From Polyangiaceae bacterium (GTDB lineage Bacteria > Myxococcota_A > Polyangia > Polyangiales > Polyangiaceae): DNA of 64,000 bases. The notes under the pieces are model-generated. The model was given only the letters and a program-made list of their open reading frames with translations, was not told where the DNA came from and searched no databases. Below, one piece after another: positions 36,095 to 46,927 of the stretch. The stretch covers positions 124,001-188,000 of the forward strand of contig JAHBVX010000010.1 in assembly GCA_019637295.1 (NCBI GenBank), given 5' to 3'. Position 1 is the stretch's first letter, and each line of letters opens with the position of its first letter. Both the position numbers and the translations under genes were made by a program.

Positions 36095-36907
36095 GTGCGC
36101 GCCGTTCGGCTCCTGGCTCTGCTGCCCCTGGTGGGGTGTACCTCCCTGGCTGGGATAGATCAGGACTATCGGTTGGCTACGGACGCGAGCGCGGGCACGG
36201 GTGGCGCGAGCGGGGGCGTCGGTGGAGCCGGCGCCGTGGCGGGCGGGGGCGGTGTGACGACGGGTGGCGCCGGTGGCGCCGCGGGTAGCGGAGGCGCGGG
36301 CGGTGGCCTCGGCGGCACGGGCGCCGTGGGGGGCTGCGTCGAGCTGACGGGCGCGTTCCCGCAGACCGGGCTGCGCGACGAGTTCAATCGGCCGGACGGT
36401 CCGCTCGGGACCGCGTACTCCGTGCAGTCCTTCGGGTTCGCGATCGCGCAGAACCGCGTGGTCACCACTCAGGATACCGCGCTCGCCGAGCTGAAGGACC
36501 CGATGTGTCCGAGCCAGGAGGCGTACATCACCGTGTGGAGCGTGGACGTCTTCGCGGAGGAGCTGTTCCTGCGCCTGCGCTCCCAGGACACGTCCGACTG
36601 CAACACCGTGGAGGTGGTGTACTTCCCGGGGGAAGGCAAGCTCGGCATCTACTCGTGCGTGCTCACGTCCACCAAGGAGTGGAGCGAGGTGGCGGCGGTG
36701 AACATCGCGCTGTCGAACGGGGCCAAGCTCGGGGGTCGCGTGTCGAGCGCCGGTACGGTCTACGCGTACGACGACGGCAACGAGGTGCTGCAGGCGGATC
36801 TGACGCATCTGCCGTTCGCGACCCAGCCCGGGCGCATCGGGTTCGGCTGGCTGCACGGCTCCGGCAGCGGCGTGCTCGACGACTTCGGCGGCGGCAACCC
36901 GCCCTGA
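36095..36907 (+). CDS. Lipoprotein with Gly-rich linker
   Basis: GTG 36095 gives 270 aa and a lipobox LPLVGC. A linker of about 60 Gly/Ala/Val residues is followed by a jelly-roll-like C-terminal domain (LRDEFNRPDGPLGTAYSVQSFGFAIAQNRV, FLRLRSQDTSDCNTVEVVY, IGFGWLHGSGSGVLDDFGGG). The DEFNR...GPLG...W/F opening is typical of laminin-G/concanavalin-like domains in secreted bacterial proteins. Possible carbohydrate-binding. Divergent from the TPR-PEGA gene. Confidence 0.7.
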   Translation: MRAVRLLALLPLVGCTSLAGIDQDYRLATDASAGTGGASGGVGGAGAVAGGGGVTTGGAGGAAGSGGAGGGLGGTGAVGGCVELTGAFPQTGLRDEFNRPDGPLGTAYSVQSFGFAIAQNRVVTTQDTALAELKDPMCPSQEAYITVWSVDVFAEELFLRLRSQDTSDCNTVEVVYFPGEGKLGIYSCVLTSTKEWSEVAAVNIALSNGAKLGGRVSSAGTVYAYDDGNEVLQADLTHLPFATQPGRIGFGWLHGSGSGVLDDFGGGNPP

Positions 36908-36914
36908 GGTGGCC

Positions 36915-37565
36915 TCAGCGTCGCGCCCGACGCGGCGGCCGCGGGGGCGCCGCGGGCGGGTGAAGTACCGCGCGGACGCGGCGCTGCCACTCGCCGAGCA
37001 TCTCTTCGTGCATCGACGCGAGCTGCCGTTCGGCCAGCGCCAGGTCGGCGAGGTTCGACTGCACGATGGACGCGAAGTCGCCCAAGTGCTTGGGTTGATT
37101 GGAGTACAGATAGAGCAGCAGCAGGTGCTCCAGCGTCGCGACGGGGGCGCTCGTGCCGAACACCTTCACGACGCCGGCCTGGTCGATGGCCGTGGCCTCG
37201 GGGTCGCCCGCGGCCGCGAGGAGATCGACCTCGACGCCGCTCTTGCCATCCACGAACACCACCATGGACTCGGGCTCCTCACGCGAGCCCGTGGGTGTGC
37301 TCGCCTCGAGTCCAGCGCCACGGAGCGCGTCCCAGGCTGCCGGCGCGTCGTCGAGCAACACCGCCACATCCAGGTCCCGCGTCATCCTCGGCAGCCCGCG
37401 GACCGCGAGCGCGGTGGCGCCGATGACACAGTACGGGACCTCGGCCCGGTTCAGCGCGGCCAGCGCGCGGCGCACCGTGGCCGCGAGGCCCGTGCGCTTT
37501 CCGGATTTCGGATCCGTGACCAGGAGGTCCACCCCGATCACTATACTACCGTCCCCTGTCCGCAC
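36915..37565 (-). CDS. Nucleotidyltransferase-fold protein (AbiEii-like)
   Basis: A 216-aa product; the frame opens at GTG 37565, and GTG 37541 (VIGVDLLV) is another start. Core: VPYCVIGATALAVRGLPRMTRDLDVAVLLDD, a nucleotidyltransferase motif with DLD, followed by SGVEVDLLAAAGDPEA. This is the arrangement of AbiEii-type toxins and related proteins, which transfer nucleotides to tRNA or proteins. No antitoxin of the AbiEi type is adjacent. Its upstream end overlaps a fragment that looks like the tail of another nucleotidyltransferase. Confidence 0.75.
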   Translation of the reverse strand: MRTGDGSIVIGVDLLVTDPKSGKRTGLAATVRRALAALNRAEVPYCVIGATALAVRGLPRMTRDLDVAVLLDDAPAAWDALRGAGLEASTPTGSREEPESMVVFVDGKSGVEVDLLAAAGDPEATAIDQAGVVKVFGTSAPVATLEHLLLLYLYSNQPKHLGDFASIVQSNLADLALAERQLASMHEEMLGEWQRRVRAVLHPPAAPPRPPRRARR

Positions 37566-37727
37566 CAGCGACGTCGTCGATGGCGGCCAGCGCCTCCTCG
37601 AGCGCGGGAATGACCGCCAGGTCTTCGGTGCGACCGGCGGCCCGCTGGCTAGCGAGGATCCGCTCGAGCTTCAGTACGCGCAGGGGTTCAGCACGCGCTG
37701 AGCTCACCACAGGAAGAGACACGAGCG

Positions 37728-37731
<4 letters not shown>
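37546..37731 (-). pseudogene. Fragment resembling a nucleotidyltransferase C-terminus
   Basis: GTG 37731 overlaps the pgi stop (GTGA) and gives 61 aa: [20 protein letters not shown] and onward, with LKLERILASQRAAGRTEDLAVIPALEEALAA. That segment resembles the C-terminal helices of MNT/AbiEii-type nucleotidyltransferases (pattern KRAAGRPKDL). The catalytic N-terminal domain is absent. It may be a decayed remnant or a small real gene that co-acts with the next gene. Confidence 0.5.
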
Positions 37732-39380
<1,649 letters not shown>

Positions 39381-39425
39381 GAGCGCAGCTGACCTCGGAA
39401 CCCGCTCGGCGTGAAGGGGGCTGGG

Positions 39426-40667
39426 TCACGCGCCGCGCTCGAGCAGCGCGGGGCAGGCGTACAGCGCGCGGCACAGCGCCTTGACCCGCGGGGAGCGCAC
39501 GCGCCAGTCCATGCGGTTCATCACGTAGCCGAAGGCGAGCTCGCGCACGGGATCGCAGAAGCCGAGCGCCCCGCCCATGCCCGCGTGGCCGAAGGACTCG
39601 GGGTTCGGCGCGAACACGTCCTCCTCTTCCTTGAGGAAGCCCTGGGACCAGCCGAGGGGTTTCTGCAGCACGCGGTCTTGCTCGGACCAGCTCTGCCGGC
39701 GGTGCAACGGCGCGAGCGTCTCGGGGCGAAAGTAGCGGCGCCCGTCGAGGCTGCCGCCGAGCGAGAGCGGCAGGTACGCGCGCGCGACGCCATCCGCCGA
39801 GGCCGTCGCGCTCGCCCAGAGCAGCGCGGCGCGGCGCACCGGGGGCTCGTTGTACGCGAGCAGGCCGCGCGGGCCCACGCGCGGGTTGAGGAACGCGCGG
39901 CGGCCGACGGAGCCGGGGGCGAGGGCGGCGCGCATCACGCGGGCTTCGTTGGAGTTGCCCGCCAGCACGCTGCCGAACATGCGGGCCAGCCGCAGGCCTG
40001 CGGGGGGCGGGTACAGCGTCGCGATGCGCGCGTCTTCGCTCGCGGGCGTGCCCAGGCGCGCGTCCGAGCCCACCGGCTCGAGCAGCTCGCGGTGCAGGAA
40101 GTCGCTCAGCTCCTCCCCCGCGACGCGGCGGAACAGCTCCGCGGCGTACAGACCGAAGGATTGAGCGTGATAGCCCTGCTCCGAGTCGGGCTCCCACGCG
40201 GGCTTCTGCTCCTCGAGCGCGCGGCGCACCCGCTCTGTGGCCGCGGGCTCCAGACAATCCCGAAGGGACAGCGGCGCGTCGAGCCCGGCGAGTCCGGCGC
40301 GATGATTGAACAGCGCGCGCACGGTGACGCGCTCCTTGCCTGCGCGCGCGAACTCTGGCCAGTAGCTCGCCACGGGCGCGTCCCATTCGAAGAGGCCGCG
40401 CTCCGAGGCCAGGTTGAGCGCCATGGCGACGAGCCCCTTGGTCACCGAGAAGACGACGATGCGCGTATCGTGTTGCCAGGCGCGCCCGCTCGCGACGTCC
40501 GCGAGGCCTCCCCACAGCTTCGCTACCCGCCGACCGCGCCAGTACACCACGACGCTCGCGCCCAGCTCGTCACCGTCCGCGAGGTGCGCCGCGAAGCGAC
40601 GAGCCAGGGGGCCGAAGCCGTCCGCGATCGTGCCGTGGGCTGGGGCGGGGACCGACGCGGGGCTCAT
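39426..40667 (-). CDS. Serine hydrolase, beta-lactamase/EstB family
   Basis: A 413-aa class C beta-lactamase-fold protein. SxxK is S74-V-T-K77 in IVVFSVTKGLVAM, and the tyrosine segment is QGYHAQSFG (Y-x-x), as in esterases such as EstB rather than true beta-lactamases. A later GHAGMGGALGF replaces the KTG box, also seen in esterases. No signal peptide is evident, so a cytosolic esterase or peptidase is likelier than an antibiotic-degrading enzyme. Confidence 0.88.
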   Translation of the reverse strand: MSPASVPAPAHGTIADGFGPLARRFAAHLADGDELGASVVVYWRGRRVAKLWGGLADVASGRAWQHDTRIVVFSVTKGLVAMALNLASERGLFEWDAPVASYWPEFARAGKERVTVRALFNHRAGLAGLDAPLSLRDCLEPAATERVRRALEEQKPAWEPDSEQGYHAQSFGLYAAELFRRVAGEELSDFLHRELLEPVGSDARLGTPASEDARIATLYPPPAGLRLARMFGSVLAGNSNEARVMRAALAPGSVGRRAFLNPRVGPRGLLAYNEPPVRRAALLWASATASADGVARAYLPLSLGGSLDGRRYFRPETLAPLHRRQSWSEQDRVLQKPLGWSQGFLKEEEDVFAPNPESFGHAGMGGALGFCDPVRELAFGYVMNRMDWRVRSPRVKALCRALYACPALLERGA

Positions 40668-40765
40668 GCGCGGCAGCGTAGTCTAGGCCCCCCCTGGTGT
40701 CGCTTGCGGAGCGTTCTCTTTGCGGAGCGCTTGCCGCGTCCGCGCGCGGTGCGTAGGATCGCAGC

Positions 40766-41026
40766 ATGCCGACAGCCGAAGAGCTCCGGGCCTACGCTCG
40801 GCGGCGTTGGGATCTCGTCGCCGCGGAGAAGCTCCGTCATGGTGCCGAACGCTACCGTCGCGGAGGGCCCCAGGCTGCTCTCGCCGCCGCACGCCACCTC
40901 GCGGAGCGCTGGAGCGAGCTGCACCCGGAAGGCCCCACGCCGGCGTCCCGCCAAGCAGACTTCGAGCACCACGTCGCGTTGAAGGTCAAGCTCGATCGGA
41001 CGCGCCATGTCCTCGCGGGACGATGA
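40766..41026 (+). CDS. Small protein upstream of nucleotidyltransferase gene
   Basis: An 86-aa helical, Arg/Ala-rich protein from ATG 40766 (RAYARRRWDLVAAEKLRHGAERYRRGG). Its last 20 nt overlap the next gene. Small basic partners overlapping a nucleotidyltransferase are typical of toxin-antitoxin-like pairs. No known antitoxin fold recognised. Confidence 0.55.
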   Translation: MPTAEELRAYARRRWDLVAAEKLRHGAERYRRGGPQAALAAARHLAERWSELHPEGPTPASRQADFEHHVALKVKLDRTRHVLAGR

Positions 41027-41594
41027 GGTCTATGCGGCCCTGGCCCGCGCCTTCGGCAGCGTCGGCCTGCGCTGGTACCTGTTTGGTGCCCAAGCGGCCA
41101 TCATTCACGGTGCCGTCCGCTTCACCGAAGACATCGATGTCACGGTGGATCTGGCCGGAGCGGCGACATCCGTCCTGGTGACGGCTCTGCGAGCGGAGGG
41201 CCTCCTCCCGCGCTTCGAGGACGACGAGTTCATTGCGCAGACGCGGGTGATCCCGGTCACGCACGAACCCACGGGTGTGCCTGTCGACGTCGTGTTGGCC
41301 GGACCCGGCATCGAAGACCTGTTCTTCGACGGCGCTCGCCCGACGATGATAGGCAACACCGAGGTGCCGGTCGCGCGCGCAGAGGATCTCGTCACGATGA
41401 AGATCCTCGCGGGACGTCCCAAGGACATCGAGGACTGCACCGCCATCATCGCTGCCGGGGCCGACCACTTCGACGAAGAGCGGACACGCAGTCTGCTCGG
41501 CGTTCTCGAGCACGCGCTCGACCAGAGCGATCTGCTGCCGGTGTTCGAGGAGTGTCGTCGGCGCGCGGCCTTGGCTCGACGACGCCCGAGCTGA
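41007..41594 (+). CDS. Nucleotidyltransferase-fold protein (DUF6036/AbiEii-like)
   Basis: A 195-aa product from ATG 41007. Catalytic segment: LRWYLFGAQAAIIHGAVRFTEDIDVTVDL, with DID; then PTGVPVDVVLAGPGIEDL. C-terminal helices with ILAGRPKDIEDC. Likely binds nucleotide and could act as the toxin of a pair with the overlapping 86-aa protein. Reading direction is opposite to the serine hydrolase, 99 nt away. Confidence 0.8.
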   Translation: MSSRDDEVYAALARAFGSVGLRWYLFGAQAAIIHGAVRFTEDIDVTVDLAGAATSVLVTALRAEGLLPRFEDDEFIAQTRVIPVTHEPTGVPVDVVLAGPGIEDLFFDGARPTMIGNTEVPVARAEDLVTMKILAGRPKDIEDCTAIIAAGADHFDEERTRSLLGVLEHALDQSDLLPVFEECRRRAALARRRPS

Positions 41595-41649
41595 GACCGT
41601 CGCCGTCGCTCGCTGCCATCACCCCCGACCCTGCCCCCCCTCGTGTCGC

Positions 41650-42486
41650 TCACGACCGGCGGCGACGCAGGCCGAAGGCGAGCAGCGCGAGCGCCGCGAG
41701 CGAGAACGAGCCGGAGCCCGTGCCCACCGCCGACACCGCGCAGCTCGAGCTCTTGCTCGAGGTGGGGGCCGACTCACCGTTCGCCGTGAGCGAGCCACCC
41801 TTGCCCGGCGCGGAGTAGTTGTAGCCCGTGGGCACGCACACGGGCGCCTCGGGAGCGGCGCACATGGCCGACGACTTGGTGCCGATCGGCTCATCGCCGG
41901 GCTCGGGCGGCGCGACGGGCGTGTCCGCGCAGTCGAGCTCGGTCTCGCAGCTCCAGCCCGACGGGCACGCGGCGCTCGTGTCACACGCGATGCTCTTGGG
42001 ACGGCAAACGTTCTGGAACTCTTCTTTGCACGCGCCGGTGCAGTCCGTGTCGGGCATGCAGTCGAAGGCGCAGGGGAGCTGCTCCTTCACGCACTCGAAG
42101 CTCGCGGGGCAGTCGCTGTTCGTGCTGCAGCTCAGCGACACGGCCTGACAGGTGCGGTTGTTCGGATCCGGCTCGGCGCAGCCGGAGGTGCCGTCGGAGC
42201 TGCTCCAACACGGCACGTCTTCGTCCGAACAGCGCAGAAAGTCCGGGCAGTCTGCGTCGGACTTGCACGCGATGGGCGCGCGCTCGCAGTAGCCGAACTC
42301 GTCCTCCACCGGCACGGAGGGCGGACACTCTTCGCTCGGGTTGCAGCCCGGGACAGACGCACCTTTGACGCAGGTCATGCCGTCGCCACAGTCGGTGTCC
42401 TTCGCACACTCTTGGGCGGAGGCGCTGCCGGACAGGAACGAGAAAGCGAGCAGGGACGCGATGCTGACGTGGTGGACTCGAATCAT
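41650..42486 (-). CDS. Cys-rich exported protein with MYXO-CTERM-type C-terminus
   Basis: ATG 42486 gives 278 aa with a signal peptide ending SASA. The body carries repeats of a Cys module such as CKSDADCPDFLRCSDEDVPC, CSTNSDCPASFECVKE, CDTSAACPSGWSCETE. The end is SSSCAVSAVGTGSGSFSLAALALLAFGLRRRRS: a Cys-containing stretch, a hydrophobic helix and an Arg cluster, the pattern of the MYXO-CTERM sorting signal. Predicted to be exported and anchored at the outer surface. It marks the organism as Myxococcota. Confidence 0.85.
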   Translation of the reverse strand: MIRVHHVSIASLLAFSFLSGSASAQECAKDTDCGDGMTCVKGASVPGCNPSEECPPSVPVEDEFGYCERAPIACKSDADCPDFLRCSDEDVPCWSSSDGTSGCAEPDPNNRTCQAVSLSCSTNSDCPASFECVKEQLPCAFDCMPDTDCTGACKEEFQNVCRPKSIACDTSAACPSGWSCETELDCADTPVAPPEPGDEPIGTKSSAMCAAPEAPVCVPTGYNYSAPGKGGSLTANGESAPTSSKSSSCAVSAVGTGSGSFSLAALALLAFGLRRRRS

Positions 42487-42685
42487 TGAGGGAACCTCCA
42501 CCCGCTGGTCTTAGCAACGAGCGGGCCAACGACGCGCCCGCCGCGAATGCCGTTTTTGCCTTGAAGACGCGAGTCTGCGCGGCACACCTTGGCACGCCCG
42601 GGTGCGGCGGTGATCAGGCTGGGCGCGCCTGCAGATCGCGGTCGGCGTCGCGCAACCGGCCCCGATAGGCTACCAAGGGGGCCCC

Positions 42686-44488
42686 GTGTTCCTGATCGAC
42701 AAGCTGCTCCTGGTCGCCGGGGTCCTCATGATCCTGGGGATCCTGTCGAGCAAGTTCTCTGCTCGTGCGGGACTGCCCGTACTGGTGATGTTCCTCGGCC
42801 TCGGCATGCTCGCGGGCTCCGAGGGGCTGGGCAGGATCCCGTTCGAGAACTTCCAGATCGCGCACGCCGTCGGGACGGTCGCGCTGGCATTCATCCTCTT
42901 CGATGGTGGCCTGCGCACGCCGAAGCAGCGCCTGCAGCTCGCGTGGAAGCCCTCGGCAGTGCTGGCGACAGTCGGTGTGCTGATCACCTCGGTTTGCACG
43001 GGGCTCGCCGCCACTCACATCCTCGGGCTGTCCCTGCTCGAAGGCCTGCTGCTCGGCAGTATCGTCGGCTCGACGGACGCGGCGGCGGTCTTCGCGTTGC
43101 TGCGATCCGCCGGGGTCCATCTCCGCGAGCGACTCGCGGCTACCTTGGAGATCGAGAGTGGCGCCAACGACCCGATGGCCATCTTCCTCACGGTCGGGCT
43201 GATTCAGCTGCTGTCCGTCGAGCAACCCGCAGGCGCGGGGCTGCTGTGGCTCTTCGGCCTGCAAATGGGAGTCGGCTTGGCCGTGGGTCTGTGCGTGGGC
43301 AAGCTCGCGGTCAGGCTGGTCAACCGCATCGAGCTTGCTGCGGCGGGGCTGTATCCGGTGCTCACGGGGGCGTGCGGTGTGCTGGCGTTCGGCCTGGCGG
43401 CAGCGCTGCACGGCAGCGGCTTCTTGGCCATCTACGTGGCTGGGATCGTGTTGGGCAACAGCAAGCTCGTCTTTCAGCGCGGCACCCTGCTGTTCCACGA
43501 CGGGCTCGCGTGGGCGGGTCAGATCGCCATGTTCGTGGTGTTGGGGCTGCTGTCGACGCCGAGCGCGCTGGTCGAGGTCGCGGTGCCGGGCTTGCTGGTG
43601 GCTGCTGCGCTGACCTTCGTCGCCAGGCCGCTCGCGGTCGTCCCGCTCCTCTTGCCTTTCCGCTTCACGTGGAGGGAGCTCACGCTGGTGAGCTGGGTGG
43701 GCCTCAAGGGGGCCGTGCCCATCATCCTGGCTACCTACCCGCTGATCGCCGGGCTACCCGCAGGTCCCGGGATTTTCAACGTCGTGTTCTTCGTCGTGCT
43801 CGTCTCGGCGCTCGTGCAAGGCGGGACGCTGCCCTGGGTCGCGCGCACGCTGAGGCTCGAGCAGCCGCCACCGCCGGCGCCTCCTCTCTCTCTCGAGATC
43901 ACGTCCCTGCGCGACGTGGACGCGGAGATCGTCGAGTACCAGGTCACGCACGCCTCGCCGGCGCACGAGCGTCAGCTCAGGCACCTGGCGCTGCCCGAGG
44001 GCGCCGTCGTAGCGATAATCGCTCGTGACAAGTCCGTCATCCCGCCCCGCGGGTCCACGGAGGTTCGCGCTGGCGATCACCTGTTCGTCATCGTCAATCG
44101 AGAGTCCCGCAGCCCGGTGGACGCCATCTTCGCGCGCCAGCAGCAAGAGAAGGGCGCGCTCGTCTGCGGCGAGTTCCCCTTGCGCGGGACCACGACCGCC
44201 GGCGAGGTAGCCGACATGTACGGTCTGCTGCGGGATACTCCGCGAGACGTCACCCTGGAGCGGGCGATCCGCGAGCGGGCGCCGGAGGTCACCCTCGACA
44301 CCGTGGTCGACATCGGCAGTGTTCGGCTTCGCGTGGGCGAGGTGCGCCAGGGGCAGATCGTGTCCGTGAAGCTGCGACCGGGCGATGCGCCGCCGCCGGA
44401 CGGTCACGATGCCGGCGCAGCGGGCGAGGCGAAGCTCACGCCTTCCGCGAGCTCTGCACGAGCACCGGACCGGCCGAACCGCGAATGA
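42686..44488 (+). CDS. Potassium/proton antiporter (NhaP2/CvrA-like)
   Basis: A 600-aa protein from GTG 42686. About twelve TM helices of the CPA1 antiporter fold, with GSTDAAAVFALLRSAGVHLRERLAATLEIESGANDPMA as the ion-site region (ND). The cytosolic C-terminal part (about 400-600) has a TrkA_C-like segment (AIIARDKSVIPPRGSTEVRAGDHLFVIVNRES) that probably binds nucleotide or senses potassium. The closest E. coli counterpart is NhaP2/CvrA. Its stop lies 53 nt inside the convergent stress-protein gene. Confidence 0.9.
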   Translation: MFLIDKLLLVAGVLMILGILSSKFSARAGLPVLVMFLGLGMLAGSEGLGRIPFENFQIAHAVGTVALAFILFDGGLRTPKQRLQLAWKPSAVLATVGVLITSVCTGLAATHILGLSLLEGLLLGSIVGSTDAAAVFALLRSAGVHLRERLAATLEIESGANDPMAIFLTVGLIQLLSVEQPAGAGLLWLFGLQMGVGLAVGLCVGKLAVRLVNRIELAAAGLYPVLTGACGVLAFGLAAALHGSGFLAIYVAGIVLGNSKLVFQRGTLLFHDGLAWAGQIAMFVVLGLLSTPSALVEVAVPGLLVAAALTFVARPLAVVPLLLPFRFTWRELTLVSWVGLKGAVPIILATYPLIAGLPAGPGIFNVVFFVVLVSALVQGGTLPWVARTLRLEQPPPPAPPLSLEITSLRDVDAEIVEYQVTHASPAHERQLRHLALPEGAVVAIIARDKSVIPPRGSTEVRAGDHLFVIVNRESRSPVDAIFARQQQEKGALVCGEFPLRGTTTAGEVADMYGLLRDTPRDVTLERAIRERAPEVTLDTVVDIGSVRLRVGEVRQGQIVSVKLRPGDAPPPDGHDAGAAGEAKLTPSASSARAPDRPNRE

Positions 44489-45317
44489 TCTTGTCGGCGA
44501 CGCTGCCGAGCAGCAGTCGCTCGACGCCGGCGCGACCGCTCGTGGTCAAGGCGATGAGGTCATCGCGACCGCCCGCGTAGTCGAGGATCCACCTTGCAAC
44601 GTCGGGCACGACCGCCGCCCGGATGTTCCAACGACTGGACCTGCGCTCGGACAGGTGGTGCGTCCACACGCGCTCGAGATACCCCACGGCGTGCTCGCGC
44701 CGTGCATGGGCGCGCTGGAGGTTCACGTCTGGAGGCACGGCGCGAAGCAGCCGGCAGTCCGCGCCCCACAGCATCGCGAGGCTCGACGCGGGCGCGATGA
44801 TCCGCTCGGCGGCGGACGAGCCGTCGAGTGGAATGACGACGCGGCGGGGAACGGCGGCCTGCGTGCGCGGCCGCTGGCCGGCGCGCGGGCGCACGAGCAG
44901 GACCGGCACCGTCGCGCGACGCAGCAGTTCATCTGTGACGCTGCCAAACCAGGCGCGGGACGCTGGCCCGCTGCCGTGGGTGGCCATGACGATGAGGTCG
45001 ACGCCGTGGGCTCGCGTGTGAGTGACGAGGCGATCGACCACTGCTCCGCGCAGCAGCACCGAGCTAACCCGGACCGGATGGCTCGCGCGAATCCGGACCA
45101 CTGCGCGCTGAAGATGCGCGCGCAGGCGTCGCTCCAGGCGCAGCCGGTGCGCGGTGGCTGCCCACTCGCGCGGATCGACCACGCTCGCGAGCTCGAGGCG
45201 CGCGCCAGCGAGCGAGGCGATGCTGACCGCCAAAGGGAGCGCTTGGTCGGCCATCGCCGAGCCGTCGAGCGGGGCCAGGACGCGGCGGAATTTCACCTGC
45301 GTAACCACGGCGGCCAA
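44436..45317 (-). CDS. Universal stress protein, two tandem Usp domains
   Basis: A 293-aa product with two Usp folds. The first ends in the G-x2-G-x9-G(S/T) ATP loop (MATHGSGPASRAWFGSVTDELLRRATVPVLLV). The second has a similar closing segment (TTSGRAGVERLLLGSVADKIIRGSAGPVLVQ). The frame opens with TTG 45317; a GTG 9 nt later is possible. Expressed opposite to the K+/H+ antiporter. Fits a stress response to ionic or energy change. Confidence 0.9.
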   Translation of the reverse strand: MAAVVTQVKFRRVLAPLDGSAMADQALPLAVSIASLAGARLELASVVDPREWAATAHRLRLERRLRAHLQRAVVRIRASHPVRVSSVLLRGAVVDRLVTHTRAHGVDLIVMATHGSGPASRAWFGSVTDELLRRATVPVLLVRPRAGQRPRTQAAVPRRVVIPLDGSSAAERIIAPASSLAMLWGADCRLLRAVPPDVNLQRAHARREHAVGYLERVWTHHLSERRSSRWNIRAAVVPDVARWILDYAGGRDDLIALTTSGRAGVERLLLGSVADKIIRGSAGPVLVQSSRKA

Positions 45318-45356
45318 CCCTATTCCGTCACCGGGGCGTCGTCGACCCGCTCCGCC

Positions 45357-46031
45357 TCAGAACGCCTTCGGCGCGAAGCCGGGGGTGTTCAGCACGTCCA
45401 TCAGCTCGTCGCCGACGGCGAGGACGAGCACGCCGCAGCGCTCCGCGAAGGTGACGACCTCCGGCTCCACCGCCAGCGAGGCCAGGCAGCCGAAGAGCCG
45501 GCGCGAGGCGTACTCCGGGAAGAACTCACGGAGCTCGGGCAAGCCGGTCACGAAGGCGCTGACGTGACGCGCGGTGAGCCGGCTGCGGGTCTCGCACGCC
45601 AGCCACGCCGACGGCGACGAGCAGAGCGCGTCGACCTCGCGGGTGCGGCTGGGATCCGCCGGGTGGCGGCGCTTCACCCGCAGCGCCGTCTCGAGCGCGC
45701 AGCCCGGCGGTAGCTCGAGGTAGGGCGCCGCGATGCGCGGTAGGCTGGGCGCGACCAGATCCTCGACCAGGGTGCCGAGCCGATTGGACATCTCGCCCCA
45801 GCGCCGATTCCAGTCCCGGCGCTCCTCGGCGCGGGCGCGCTCCGCTTCCACGCGCTCCTCGGCGCGGGTACGCTCCGCTTCCCGGCGCTCCTGATCGCTG
45901 CGCTGCCAGAGGGCGGCCATCTCGCGCTTGAAGTCGACCATCTCGCGGCCGAAGCGATCGACGGTGCGCACCATCTCGGTCATGGCGACCTCGAGCGCGG
46001 TGGTTCGAGCTTCGACGGCGGGGGTGGTCAT
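45357..46031 (-). CDS. DUF3782-like PD-(D/E)XK family protein (copy 1)
   Basis: ATG 46031 gives 224 aa. N-terminal region is helical and charged (RFGREMVDFKREMAALWQRSDQERREAERTRAEERVEAERARAEE), a probable coiled coil. RRWGEMSNRLGTLVEDLVAPSLPRIA matches the DUF3782 start. Then VKRRHPADPSRTREVDALCSSPSAWLACETRSRLTARHVSAFV resembles the PD-(D/E)XK core, with Asp in REVDAL and E-T-R where E-x-K is usual. FFPEYASRRLFGCLASLAVEPEVVTFAERCGVLVLAVG closes the domain. No restriction-modification partner. Confidence 0.78.
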   Translation of the reverse strand: MTTPAVEARTTALEVAMTEMVRTVDRFGREMVDFKREMAALWQRSDQERREAERTRAEERVEAERARAEERRDWNRRWGEMSNRLGTLVEDLVAPSLPRIAAPYLELPPGCALETALRVKRRHPADPSRTREVDALCSSPSAWLACETRSRLTARHVSAFVTGLPELREFFPEYASRRLFGCLASLAVEPEVVTFAERCGVLVLAVGDELMDVLNTPGFAPKAF

Positions 46032-46169
46032 GACGACACCGAACACATCAACGGTAGCATGCCGGGTTCGACTGCACGGCCCGTGCCGCAACGCGAAGCC
46101 GGCGAATGGCGAGAAAACCGCGCGGCGCGAGGCTGGCGAGCGGGTGGCGGGCGGCGGCGGGCCGCCAGC

Positions 46170-46789
46170 TCAGAACGCCCTCGGCGCGAAGCCGGGGTAC
46201 CAGCACAAACCATCAGCTTCTGTCGCGACGGCGAGGACGGAGCTGACGCCGTGATAGCCCGCGAGCAGACGACTCGGCTCCACCGCCATGAGGCCAGGCA
46301 GCTGAAGAGCTGGCGCGAGGCGTACCCGGAAGAACTCACGGACCCGGGCAAGCCGGGTCACGAAGGCGCTGACGACGCGCGGTGAGCCGGTTGCGGGTGC
46401 TCGCACGCCAGCCACGCCGACGGCGACGAGCAGAGCGCGTTTCGACCGCGGGTGCGGCTGATCCGCCGGGTGGCGGCGCTTCACCTGCAGCGCCGTCTCG
46501 GCGCGCAGCCCGGCGGTGGCTCGAGGTAGGGCGCCGCGATGCGCGCAGCAGGCTGGGCGCGACCAGATTCTTTCTGGACCAGGTGCCGGAGCCGATTGGA
46601 CACGCCCTGCCCCAGCGCCGATTCCAGTCGCGGCGCCCTCGGCGCGGGCCTGATTCTGCGCTGCCAGAGGGCGGCCATCTCGCGCTTGAAGTCGACCATC
46701 TCGCGGCCGAAGCGATCGACGGTGCGCACCATCTCGGTCATGGCGACCTCGAGCGCGGTGGTTCGAGCTTCGACGGCGGGGGTGGTCAT
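46170..46789 (-). pseudogene. Decayed middle copy of the DUF3782-like gene
   Basis: The sequence aligns base by base with copies 1 and 3 but is split by indels. An N-terminal frame from ATG 46789 (MTTPAVEARTTALEVAMTEM) goes out of frame after about residue 45, and the C-terminal part reads in a different frame from about 46484 to 46170 (MKRRHPADQPHPRSKRALLV). The frames cannot join into one protein. Confidence 0.88.
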
Positions 46790-46927
46790 GGCGACACCGA
46801 ACACGTCAACGGTAGCATGCCAGTCTCGACTGCACGGCCCGTGCCTGACTGCGACGCCGGCACATGGCGAGGAAACCGCGCGGCGCGAGGCTGGCGAGCG
46901 GGTGGCGGGCGGCGGCGGGCCGCCAGC